Origin: Paenibacillus sp. BSR1-1 | GTDB lineage: Bacteria; Bacillota; Bacilli; Bacillales; Cytobacillaceae | Reading direction: 5' to 3' | DNA length: 64,000 nt | Assembly: GCF_030403775.1 (NCBI RefSeq) | Contig: NZ_JAQMWQ010000003.1 | Coordinates: 310,001 to 374,000, forward strand | In this document: positions 7,263 through 14,713 of the stretch, piece after piece | How the letters are laid out: every line of letters starts with the position of its first letter | Numbering within the stretch: the stretch's first letter is position 1 | Made by a program: the position numbers and the translations under genes | Notes under the pieces: generated by a model | The model's database searches: none | Seen by the model: only the letters and a program-made list of their open reading frames with translations | Told to the model about the DNA's origin: nothing

Positions 7263-8746
7263 TATAAGATTTGGTGAGTATTTGAGTATGTCCTTGGTGA
7301 AAAACTTTGTTCTGTTTGCAGCATATTTCTAAGCATTTTTAAGGACTCAATTATATAAGGACCTTTGTTTAGCATGATACATGCAGCTTGCTTTCCATAT
7401 GAAGCATCGGTCATTTCTGCACGAGATGGAATGCCTGTTTTTGTTAATTTCTCTAAAACACCTGTTGCCCAAATGGCTGGGATATAAGCGGCAGAGCAAA
7501 TTTGAAGGATATCATCCTGGACACTGGCCAAGTTTTCCGGTCCTACTTCCACAGCTAAATCCCCTCTTGCGATCATAATACCAAAGCTTTTAAACTTTAA
7601 ACCTTCAAGAATAATTCTAGCTGTCTGGTGAACCGCGTCCTTTGTTTCGATTTTTGCCACAACCGCGAGATGCATTCCATCATATCTTTTCATTGCCTCA
7701 CGAAGTTTTTCCAAGTCTATAGGAGAATGTACAAATGATATTCCCACAATGTCGGCATGCTCGATAATAAAGGGTAAATCATGAAGGTCCTTTTCCGTTA
7801 AAGCGGGAACATTTAAGCTTGGAAGTGAATCAGGCAGATTTACACCCTTTCCTTCCTTTATTCGAAGGGATTTATTAGCCGGTGTTTGAATGTTAATTTC
7901 AATGTAATTTGATGTAATATGCTGGACGACTCCCTTGATTTTACCATCATCGATAAATATCCGATCCTTTAATCTGACATTACGAAACGCTTTTTCAAGT
8001 GTAACGGGAACACCAGCGGGACCATCAGTCGAAGCCGGGTGCCCTGGCTTTTCAGGGTCAAGGTATAAACGCAAAATGTCGCCTTTTATGACAGAAATTT
8101 CGACCTGCTGAAGCTTTCCGATTCGCACTTTTGGACCTGCCATGTCCATGTATATTTTGCAAGTGCGATGATTATAAATCCCCTCGTCCTTTAACTTTTT
8201 TTCCGCCTCTCGCAATCCTTCGATGATTTGTTTCCAAATCCCTTGATGATTGTGTGCACAGTTAATCCTGGCGATATCCATTCCGTTCAATAATAATTCT
8301 TTCATCACTTCAGGTTCGTAAATCATTTTGGCATCTAAAGTAACCATTATTGCAGAATGAAGCTGCTTCTCCCTTTTTCCAAAAAGCTCTTCAGATTTTC
8401 TTTCTGAAATTTGTTTTGCATCAATCGGTGTGGGAATAGAGAGTCTGGCAGGTGGCGCTGTTTTAACATTAAGGTGGTTTAATATTTTTTCCATCGTAAA
8501 TAAAACGTGCAAGTTGGAGAATTCCAAAGGTGTAAGCCCTTCAGCCGCTAATGGTATATACAATTCACGTAAATGAAGTTTTCGAAGTGCTAAAAAGGCA
8601 AGCAAGTTATCCCGATTTTGCTGCCCATCTTCCAATGAGAATTTTTCTAATGCCATTTCACTTTCTTGAATCACTTGATGATAAAGGTTTAATACTTTTT
8701 GAGATAGTTCTTGTTGGTTAATTGAGACATTAACCACACTATTCAC
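7262..8746 (-). CDS. Pyruvate-kinase-like protein, N-terminal extension, no C-terminal domain
   Basis: Residues about 130-475 are a pyruvate kinase catalytic barrel: GMDIARINCAHN (phosphate-binding Arg), MAGPKVRIG, KIETKDAV (catalytic Lys, metal Glu), MIARGDLAVEVG (metal Asp) and a PSRAEMTDAS segment like the usual PTRAE motif. A cap domain is present between them. The strand that normally carries TIGPAS reads VTLDAKMIYE instead. The regulatory C-terminal domain of about 110 residues is missing, and a helical domain of about 125 residues (NLLAFLALRKLHLRELYIPL) sits in front. This layout matches the divergent long pyruvate-kinase-like group, not the housekeeping Pyk. The catalytic residues look intact, but substrate is uncertain. 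The gene is monocistronic. Confidence 0.8.
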   Translation of the reverse strand: MNSVVNVSINQQELSQKVLNLYHQVIQESEMALEKFSLEDGQQNRDNLLAFLALRKLHLRELYIPLAAEGLTPLEFSNLHVLFTMEKILNHLNVKTAPPARLSIPTPIDAKQISERKSEELFGKREKQLHSAIMVTLDAKMIYEPEVMKELLLNGMDIARINCAHNHQGIWKQIIEGLREAEKKLKDEGIYNHRTCKIYMDMAGPKVRIGKLQQVEISVIKGDILRLYLDPEKPGHPASTDGPAGVPVTLEKAFRNVRLKDRIFIDDGKIKGVVQHITSNYIEINIQTPANKSLRIKEGKGVNLPDSLPSLNVPALTEKDLHDLPFIIEHADIVGISFVHSPIDLEKLREAMKRYDGMHLAVVAKIETKDAVHQTARIILEGLKFKSFGIMIARGDLAVEVGPENLASVQDDILQICSAAYIPAIWATGVLEKLTKTGIPSRAEMTDASYGKQAACIMLNKGPYIIESLKMLRNMLQTEQSFSPRTYSNTHQIL

Positions 8747-8764
8747 TTCCTTGTTAACACTGAA

Positions 8765-9268
8765 TTATCCATTTATTTTATTATTCAAGGATGAAGAAAG
8801 TGAAAAGTAAATGAGAAGAATGGTTTGTATTATCATATAAACGTGAAAGGACCAATACATTTTATAACCCTTCTCATAATGATAGAGACCGATTTTTAGG
8901 CCGATCCATTCAATTAAGACCGAAAAACCGGACCAAATTAAGATATATAGAATTGTATAAAAACCTTTGATTCTTAACCTTTTGTAAAAATACACAAAAA
9001 AATAACCATAGGGTCCGTTCATGACATAAGTTAAAAAATCCATTACCTCATAACTGGATTTATCATTCACATCATATAGATCCCAGGGGCTGACACTGGT
9101 GGTATGATCAAAAAAGGTAACAAAGAAAATTCCAAATAGATAATAAGCTATCCCTTCTATCAACGGAAAAATTTTTGGTAAAACGAATATAATCACATTT
9201 AATCCAATGATACTGACAATAACAAACCATTCATTCCAATCAAAGGATGTATCATATACCACTTTCAT
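8765..9268 (-). CDS. CBO0543 family integral membrane protein
   Basis: A protein of about 167 residues with four to five membrane segments, starting MKVVYDTSFDWNEW. Motifs include PLIEGIAYYLFGIFF, DHTTSVSPWDLYDVND and the C-terminal LIEWIGLKIGLYHYEKGY, which are typical of CBO0543 family proteins of Bacilli and Clostridia (function unknown). The open frame extends to 9301, but AAAGGAG sits upstream of ATG 9268, which I take as the start. That start overlaps the stop of the upstream membrane gene by 17 bases, so the two are translationally coupled. Confidence 0.75.
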   Translation of the reverse strand: MKVVYDTSFDWNEWFVIVSIIGLNVIIFVLPKIFPLIEGIAYYLFGIFFVTFFDHTTSVSPWDLYDVNDKSSYEVMDFLTYVMNGPYGYFFVYFYKRLRIKGFYTILYILIWSGFSVLIEWIGLKIGLYHYEKGYKMYWSFHVYMIIQTILLIYFSLSSSLNNKING

Positions 9269-9776
9269 GGTCTTTGCTCCTTTTTTGAGCATATAAAACA
9301 AGTCTGGTGAGTACTAAACCAATGAGCAAATAACAACAATGGACAATAAAACCACCAATATGAGTCCAATGGGTATACCGAATGATCTTGAAATAAATAA
9401 ACAAAAATTCAAGTCCATTTAAGAGCAGTAAAAAGAATAAAAAGGACAAACTCTTTTTGTATGTATCTCCCACATTTAAGAATGCATTAACAAATAGAAG
9501 CACAATTATAGGAATCAAGATGTCCCGATATAAGAGAAAAGCGATAAATAAAAATGGATCTTGGGTTGATTCAATCTTATCCAAATTGATTGTCATTATC
9601 GTATTATAATTGGTTGCGGCCATGGCTAAGACCATATAAACCATTGAGTTTTGTAAAAAGGACAATGCTTTATGTTGAAAGAAGAAAAATAGACAAAGGA
9701 TTAAGGTAATTCCAATCGATACTGGCAGGCCAATCAAAATGAACTCCTCCGAATTCCATCGTTCTCGATTTTTCAT
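9252..9776 (-). CDS. Integral membrane protein of unknown function
   Basis: The 174-residue protein has four or five hydrophobic segments (for example VSIGITLILCLFFFFQ and SLSFLFFLLLLNGLEFLFIY), with a conserved-looking polar stretch between, AATNYNTIMTINLDKIE. It probably belongs to the same broad group of small membrane proteins as its downstream partner, with which it is coupled by a 17-base overlap. GGAGGT lies about 15 bases before the ATG, a long spacing. I do not recognise a function. Confidence 0.65.
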   Translation of the reverse strand: MKNRERWNSEEFILIGLPVSIGITLILCLFFFFQHKALSFLQNSMVYMVLAMAATNYNTIMTINLDKIESTQDPFLFIAFLLYRDILIPIIVLLFVNAFLNVGDTYKKSLSFLFFLLLLNGLEFLFIYFKIIRYTHWTHIGGFIVHCCYLLIGLVLTRLVLYAQKRSKDHESGI

Positions 9777-9863
9777 TTGGCCATAGTATGGACCTCCGAT
9801 AACAAATTAATGCTAAAAATAAAAATTAAAAAGGACTCATCCTTCGATGAATCCTGGCAAAAA

Positions 9864-11222
9864 TTATGGAACAAAAACGAGTAATAACCATAAATACAAA
9901 CAAATGAGCGTAAAGACCAACGTTAGCGGAATGACAAGGGCTGTCACTTTAATATATTCCATCCAGGTTATTCTAATCTTATTTTTCTTGAGGATATGCA
10001 TCCAAATTAGCGTTGCTAAAGTTCCGATTGGAAGAATCAGCGAGCCGACATCACTGCCAATTATATTCGCGAGGTAAACAGTTTTTATTAGGAGCGGGTT
10101 TAATCCCATATCCGTTAACGCCAAGGTTGAGATCATTAATGCGGGGTGATTGTTAAAGATGTTGGAAAGCAGTGCTGTTATCAATCCCATGGTTAAACTG
10201 GCATGCAATAAGCTGTCGTTGACTATTGGTTTGAGATGGTTTATCAAAAAGCTTGAAAGGCCAATATTGTGTAAACCAAAAATGATAACATACATGCTAA
10301 AAGCAAATATCAAAATATGCCAAGGAATCTTTTTGACGACGTCCTTAGGATTGGTCTTTAAATACACCCATCTCCAGATTAATAAAATGATTGACCCGAG
10401 TACGGCGACCAAGGATACCGATATGCCAACAAAGGATGCGGCAAATAAACTAATTCTTACAAAAAATACAAAGATCAGCATACTAATCATGAGCTTTTGT
10501 TGTTGATTAAATAAATCTTCTCTATTATTCTGCAATGGGTGGTATCGCCGGTTTTTTTGTAACGGGATACAAAAGGAATGGTGGCCGATCTCGCGGGGAA
10601 TGTCTTTCTTAAATACTAGGAACAATAATAAGGAAAGGAAAAGTAATCCAATTACCCCTGGCACAAACATCATTTCTGTTTGGAGATATAGGTCCATTCC
10701 AATAATTTTTAATGCAATTAGATTCACAATATTACTAACACCAATCGGTGCACTTGATGCTGTTGCAATTAACGCTCCGCTCAACAGGAATGGTATTTTT
10801 TGTTTATTTTTCAATCCTAGATTATTTAATATTAAAATTAATATTGGTGTTGTTATTAATATACTGCCATCATTATTAAAGAAAAGCGTCATTAGAAAAC
10901 AGAGCAGTAAGGTCAACCAATATAGGCGAATACCTTTCCCTTTTGATAATTTCAACATAAGAGCTGCCGTCCAGTTAAAGAAGCCAAAGCTTTCAAGCAC
11001 AATTGCCATAACAATAGTCGCGATAATAGTAATCGCAGCTCCGGTTACCTTGGAGCTGATATCTAGTAAATCTCCTGTTGAAACGCTTCCACTTAAAAAA
11101 ACAAGGATGGCTCCTATCGTTGCCGGAATTGCTTCGTTCATGTTTTTTGGACGGATAAAGATCATAACCATTGTTAGAATAAAAGCAAATATGGTAATGA
11201 GAACCGTCGATTGATGGTACAT
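9864..11222 (-). CDS. ArsB/NhaD-type anion or Na+/H+ transporter, YdfA-like
   Basis: This 452-residue protein has about 11-12 membrane segments and belongs to the ion transporter superfamily that includes ArsB and NhaD. Diagnostic blocks are EAIPATIGAILVFLSG, FFNNDGSILITTPI, SAPIGVSNIVNLIALKI and NIFNNHPALMISTLAL. The two N-rich re-entrant loops (FNNDG and FNNHP) are the substrate sites in this superfamily. No arsR, arsC or arsenical gene is adjacent, so an arsenite role is not supported by context. The B. subtilis relative YdfA is only a predicted arsenite transporter. Start ATG at 11222. Monocistronic. Confidence 0.8.
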   Translation of the reverse strand: MYHQSTVLITIFAFILTMVMIFIRPKNMNEAIPATIGAILVFLSGSVSTGDLLDISSKVTGAAITIIATIVMAIVLESFGFFNWTAALMLKLSKGKGIRLYWLTLLLCFLMTLFFNNDGSILITTPILILILNNLGLKNKQKIPFLLSGALIATASSAPIGVSNIVNLIALKIIGMDLYLQTEMMFVPGVIGLLFLSLLLFLVFKKDIPREIGHHSFCIPLQKNRRYHPLQNNREDLFNQQQKLMISMLIFVFFVRISLFAASFVGISVSLVAVLGSIILLIWRWVYLKTNPKDVVKKIPWHILIFAFSMYVIIFGLHNIGLSSFLINHLKPIVNDSLLHASLTMGLITALLSNIFNNHPALMISTLALTDMGLNPLLIKTVYLANIIGSDVGSLILPIGTLATLIWMHILKKNKIRITWMEYIKVTALVIPLTLVFTLICLYLWLLLVFVP

Positions 11223-11498
11223 AAAAATTAATTTACTCCCTTCAAAGAGTTTCGTTCTTAATTTTCCGTTTCTTCATTTCTTGTCCTTGCTCTATAGTAC
11301 GTCCCTTTTATGAGGCTTGACCTAAACGAATATCTCGGATATGTAATAAATCAGCATTAATCTATAAAAATTCATATAGATTTTTACCTATTTTTTTCTA
11401 TATAGGCAGATATCACTATGGGAGATCACTAGGCTTATGTACGATGAATTCGAAGAAAATTAGAATTTATTAAGTTATTGGAAATAATAAATAAATAA

Positions 11499-11521
11499 CC
11501 GATACTGATGATCAGTATCGG
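11499..11521 (-). terminator. Probable terminator of the Ser/Gly/Arg-repeat gene
   Basis: CCGATACTGAT and its exact complement form a perfect hairpin about 60 bases after the stop. On the minus strand it is followed by TTATTTATTTATT, an AT-rich but interrupted T tract. Confidence 0.55.
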
Positions 11522-11582
11522 CGTCTACTTTTATGGCTTGTGAAATTGAATATTGCTACTTACCTTAATCCCTACTGCTCTT

Positions 11583-12704
11583 TTAGCTGCCGGAACCTCT
11601 GCTTCCACGGGAACCTCTGCTTCCACGGGAACCTCTGCTTCCACGGGAACCTCTGCTTCCACGAGAACCTCTGCTACCGGAACCTCTGCTGCCGGAACCT
11701 CTGCTGCCTGAACCTCTGCTGCCGGAACCTCTGCTGCCTGAACCTCTGCTGCCGGAACCTCTGCTGCCAGAGCTGCCAGAGCTGCCAGAGCTGCCACCTT
11801 TACCTTTTTTACCTCTGCTGCCAGAGCCACTGCCGGAACCGCTGCCGGAACCGCTGCCAGAACCCCTGCTGCCTGAACCTCTGCTGCCTGAACCTCTGCT
11901 GCCAGAACCTCTGCTGCTAGAACCTCTGCTGCTAGAACCGCTGCCAGAACCCCTGCTGCCAGAACCCCTGCTGCCAGAACCTCTGCTGCCTGAACCTCTG
12001 CTGCCAGAGCCGCTGCTGCCAGAGCCGCTGCTACCAGAGCCGCTGCTACCGGAGCTGCCACCTTTACCTTTTTTACCTCTACTGCCAGAGCTACTGCCGG
12101 AACCGCTACTACCAGAACCCCTGCTGCCAGAACCCCTGCTGCCTGAACCTCTGCTGCCTGAACCTCTGCTGCTAGAACCCCTGCTGCTAGAACCCCTGCT
12201 GCTAGAACCGCTGCCAGAACCAGTACCTGTGCCTCCTACAGATCCACTTCCACGGCTGCTGCTTCCACGGCTGCTGCTTCCACGGCTGCTGCTTCCACGG
12301 CTGCTGCTTCCACGGCTGCTGCTTCCGCGGCTGCTGCTTCCGCGGCTGCTGCTTCCACGGCTGCTGCTTCCACGGCTGCTGCTTCCACGGCTGCCAGAGC
12401 CGCTGCTACCGGAGCCGCTGCTACCGGAGCTGCCACCTTTACCTTTACCAGGACCTTTTTTACCTCTACTACTGCTGCCAGAGCCACTGCCGGAACCACT
12501 GCCGGAACCGCTGCCAGAGCCACTTCCTGTACTTCTTCCTCTGCTGCTAGATGATGACCGACTGCTGGAGGAACTTGAAGAACTCATTTGAGCCCTGCAG
12601 TCATTATTATTTCTTTTACTTGTAGGATTGTTATCCATAAAGCCAACTACGTCGTTTTGTTTTGCTTGGGAAAGTAAGTCTGAAATATCAATTTTTAAAA
12701 CCAT
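11583..12704 (-). CDS. Ser/Gly/Arg repeat protein, CotG-like candidate coat protein
   Basis: The 373-residue protein has a normal N-terminus of about 40 residues (MVLKIDISDLLSQAKQNDVV then GFMDNNPTSKR) and then only Ser, Gly and Arg with three Lys-rich islands (RGKKG...KGG, DNA near 12440-12470, 12059-12080 and 11795-11816). The tail is built of RGSSS, RGSGS and RGSRGS units. It is divergent from cotH, the position cotG has in B. subtilis, and the order island-repeat recalls CotG. CotH is a kinase that phosphorylates serines of CotB and CotG in B. subtilis, so this protein is a likely CotH substrate. That is inference. The other two frames over this DNA are also open because of the repeats; this one has the natural start (ATG 12704), N-terminus and stop. 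Confidence 0.7.
   Translation of the reverse strand: MVLKIDISDLLSQAKQNDVVGFMDNNPTSKRNNNDCRAQMSSSSSSSSRSSSSSRGRSTGSGSGSGSGSGSGSGSGSSSRGKKGPGKGKGGSSGSSGSGSSGSGSRGSSSRGSSSRGSSSRGSSSRGSSSRGSSSRGSSSRGSSSRGSSSRGSGSVGGTGTGSGSGSSSRGSSSRGSSSRGSGSRGSGSRGSGSRGSGSSGSGSSSGSRGKKGKGGSSGSSGSGSSGSGSSGSGSRGSGSRGSGSRGSGSRGSGSGSSSRGSSSRGSGSRGSGSRGSGSRGSGSGSGSGSGSGSGSRGKKGKGGSSGSSGSSGSRGSGSRGSGSRGSGSRGSGSRGSGSRGSGSRGSRGSRGSRGSRGSRGSRGSRGSRGSGS
12256..12390 (-). repeat. Nine 15-bp tandem units inside the repeat gene
   Basis: Nine consecutive 15-bp units encode RGSSS with Arg as CGT and Gly as GGA, except two units with a single base change. Repeats elsewhere in the same gene encode similar residues with Arg as AGA and Gly as GGT, so this block expanded separately. 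Confidence 0.9.
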
Positions 12705-12874
12705 TTTTCCACCACTTTCTAAATAATTTTATTTTCTATTCCAATTTATGTAGAATCAGCGCAATTGCCATAGACAAACATATAATTTTAACCCGATATT
12801 TTTTAAGTTTATAAACACATACGGTGAGTAAACTGCATATATCTAAAAAAAATATTGTTTAGGAGAGAATTCAA

Positions 12875-13948
12875 GTGTTAAAATATGAACTTTATATCAA
12901 TCCTAAATGGTTAAGGAAATTAAATAAGGACATTTGGAATGATGACTTGGTCCCAGCAGAATTAAAGATAGGAGAAAATCGCTACTCAGTTAAAATTTCC
13001 TATAGAGGTAATGTCATTAGAGATAAGAAAAAAAAATCTTATCGTATCCTATTTGAAAAGCCAACTATTGTCGATGGTGCCCATGAAATAATCCTAAATG
13101 CGGAATACATTGATGTAACGATGAGCAGAAATAAACTTTCCTTTGATTTATTTGACCGCATAGGTGTTATTGCACCACATTCAAAGCATGTGCTCCTATA
13201 TGTTAATGGATATTGTAAAGGCATATACCTAGAGATTGAATCGTTTGACCAATATCTCCTAGAAAAAAGGAAATTACCAGAAGGACCAATCATTTATGCA
13301 ACCAATAATCGAGCCAATTTCTCATTACTAACCAAAAAAAAGGAACTGAAAACCCGTTTGAGCCAGGGCTATACTATAAAATATGGAACTACAGAGGATC
13401 TAGAGGAATTAGAACAATTTATTGCTATGATTAACACCTTAAGTCATGAAGAATTTGAAAAAGAAATCCCAAAAGTATTGGACATCAATCAATATCTAAA
13501 ATGGGTTGCTGGAGTTGTTTGTACTCAAAACTATGATGGTTTTATCCATAATTATGCATTATATAAAAATGGTAAAACTCAATTATATGAAATTAGCCCA
13601 TGGGATCATGATGGCACTTGGGGAAGAAATATTCGCGGACGCTTGATGGAATATGATTACGTTCCGTTTACTGGGTATAACACCCTCACAGCAAGGCTTC
13701 TGCACCTAACACCTTTTAAGAGAAAATATAAGGACATCCTTTCCAATATTTTGGATCAGCACTTTAATTCTAAAGTACAAGAGCCCATTATTAATGAGCT
13801 TTTTGAAACATTAAAACCTTATATGAGTTTAGACCCATATATTACTTCAACTCCAGACAAAATAGATGAAGAAAAAGAGGTCATTTTTGATTTTATTCAA
13901 AAAAGAAATGCTTACATTAAAGATGAATTAACAACTTTTATCAAGTAA
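12875..13948 (+). CDS. cotH: Spore coat protein kinase CotH
   Basis: The 357-residue protein is a CotH-family atypical protein kinase. In B. subtilis CotH phosphorylates CotB and CotG and is needed to build part of the spore coat. The fold starts with an RGN-type loop (KISYRGNVIRDKKKKSY) and the block YIDVTMSRNKLSFDLF. NYDGFIHNYALY (about residues 218-229) and the metal-binding motif SPWDHDGTWGRN (about residues 239-250) correspond to the catalytic segments. Length matches B. subtilis CotH. GTG at 12875 follows AGGAGAG. It is divergent from the repeat-protein gene and followed by three cotB-like genes. Expression in the mother cell late in sporulation is expected; I could not fix a sigma-K promoter. 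Confidence 0.92.
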   Translation: MLKYELYINPKWLRKLNKDIWNDDLVPAELKIGENRYSVKISYRGNVIRDKKKKSYRILFEKPTIVDGAHEIILNAEYIDVTMSRNKLSFDLFDRIGVIAPHSKHVLLYVNGYCKGIYLEIESFDQYLLEKRKLPEGPIIYATNNRANFSLLTKKKELKTRLSQGYTIKYGTTEDLEELEQFIAMINTLSHEEFEKEIPKVLDINQYLKWVAGVVCTQNYDGFIHNYALYKNGKTQLYEISPWDHDGTWGRNIRGRLMEYDYVPFTGYNTLTARLLHLTPFKRKYKDILSNILDQHFNSKVQEPIINELFETLKPYMSLDPYITSTPDKIDEEKEVIFDFIQKRNAYIKDELTTFIK

Positions 13949-13949
13949 C

Positions 13950-13983
13950 AAAGTATATGGTTAAATATCATATACTTTTTTTT
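13950..13983 (+). terminator. cotH terminator
   Basis: AAAGTATATG and CATATACTTT surround an eight-base loop, followed by a run of T. The stem is AT-rich but long. Confidence 0.78.
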
Positions 13984-14098
13984 GCCTATTTTTTTCAAAA
14001 TCGATAAAAAAAGGCTACTTGTTTAGTACAACAACACACCGAGATACATATTGATGTAGTGTAAATGTTTATTTAATTTAAAGGAGGAAAAAACTTTT

Positions 14099-14647
14099 AT
14101 GAATAAAGACATGATGAAGTCTTTGGTCGGCAAAATTATAAAAATTGACCGGGGTGGTCCAGAATCAAGAATCGGAAAGCTATTAGATGTAAATGAAGAT
14201 CACCTAGTCCTTCTCACTGAAGATGAGGGTGTCGTTTATTACTACACCCATCATATTAAAAGTGTGACGGAGAATGCAAAGGAACAGCTGGAATTCAATA
14301 TTGAAGTTCCGGAAGGTTTCACGTACAAACAATCAGAAAGCTTCCATGATCTGTTAGATTCCTTGAAGTTCCAATGGGTCAAAATCAATCGGGGCGGTCC
14401 GGAAAAATTAGAAGGTGTCCTAAGCGATATTAATAACGATTTTGTTTCCTTAATCAACAAAGAGGAAATCGTTCGCCTTTCCATGTACCATATCCGCAAT
14501 ATCAGTTATGGACTAAAAATTGAAAAGGCTGAGGAAGAAGAATCAAATAACCAAAGCAGCCAAGAAAAAATGTCTTCTTCTGATAAACAACAATCAAAAC
14601 AACGTGTCGTAAAGTCTGAATCCTCAAAAAGCCAATATGCAAAATAA
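14099..14647 (+). CDS. CotB-like spore coat protein, first paralog
   Basis: This 182-residue protein has two Sm-like repeats, each starting with RGGPE (near residues 18 and 97) and ending HHIKSVTE or YHIRNISY. B. subtilis CotB has three such repeats (YRGGPESKKGKL, QLEHVKSITE) and then a long Ser/Lys/Arg tail. Here the tail is short and Ser/Gln/Lys rich (about residues 150-182: SSQEKMSSSDKQQSKQ), which may hold CotH target serines. GGAGG precedes the ATG at good spacing. Next to cotH, as in B. subtilis, so a surface-layer coat role is well supported by family and context. It is followed by a stable hairpin and a second paralog. Confidence 0.85.
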   Translation: MNKDMMKSLVGKIIKIDRGGPESRIGKLLDVNEDHLVLLTEDEGVVYYYTHHIKSVTENAKEQLEFNIEVPEGFTYKQSESFHDLLDSLKFQWVKINRGGPEKLEGVLSDINNDFVSLINKEEIVRLSMYHIRNISYGLKIEKAEEEESNNQSSQEKMSSSDKQQSKQRVVKSESSKSQYAK

Positions 14648-14662
14648 AAAAAGATAACATCT

Positions 14663-14690
14663 TTGTCGCTTCTCGAAGGAGAAGCGACAA
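14663..14690 (+). other. Intercistronic hairpin without T tract
   Basis: TTGTCGCTTCTC and its exact complement form a 12-bp stem with a GAAG loop, 15 bases after the first cotB-like stop. No T run follows; the next Shine-Dalgarno starts 11 bases later. It may protect or partly attenuate the message instead of terminating it. Confidence 0.7.
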
Positions 14691-14713
14691 CATTATAAAA
14701 GGAGGATTATTTA

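Noticed and set aside
11531..12061. Minus-strand Ala/Val/Glu-rich reading frame
   Set aside because: A shifted frame of the repeat gene with no natural N-terminus; the 11583-12704 frame has start, head and stop.
12229..12591. Plus-strand Leu/Pro/Arg-rich reading frame
   Set aside because: It is the antisense of the Ser/Gly/Arg repeats, lacks a ribosome site and a non-repeat domain.
12705..12874. Sigma-K promoters between the repeat gene and cotH
   Set aside because: Several CATA-like stretches exist on both strands, but none matches CATANNNTA at proper spacing to an AC box, so none is claimed.
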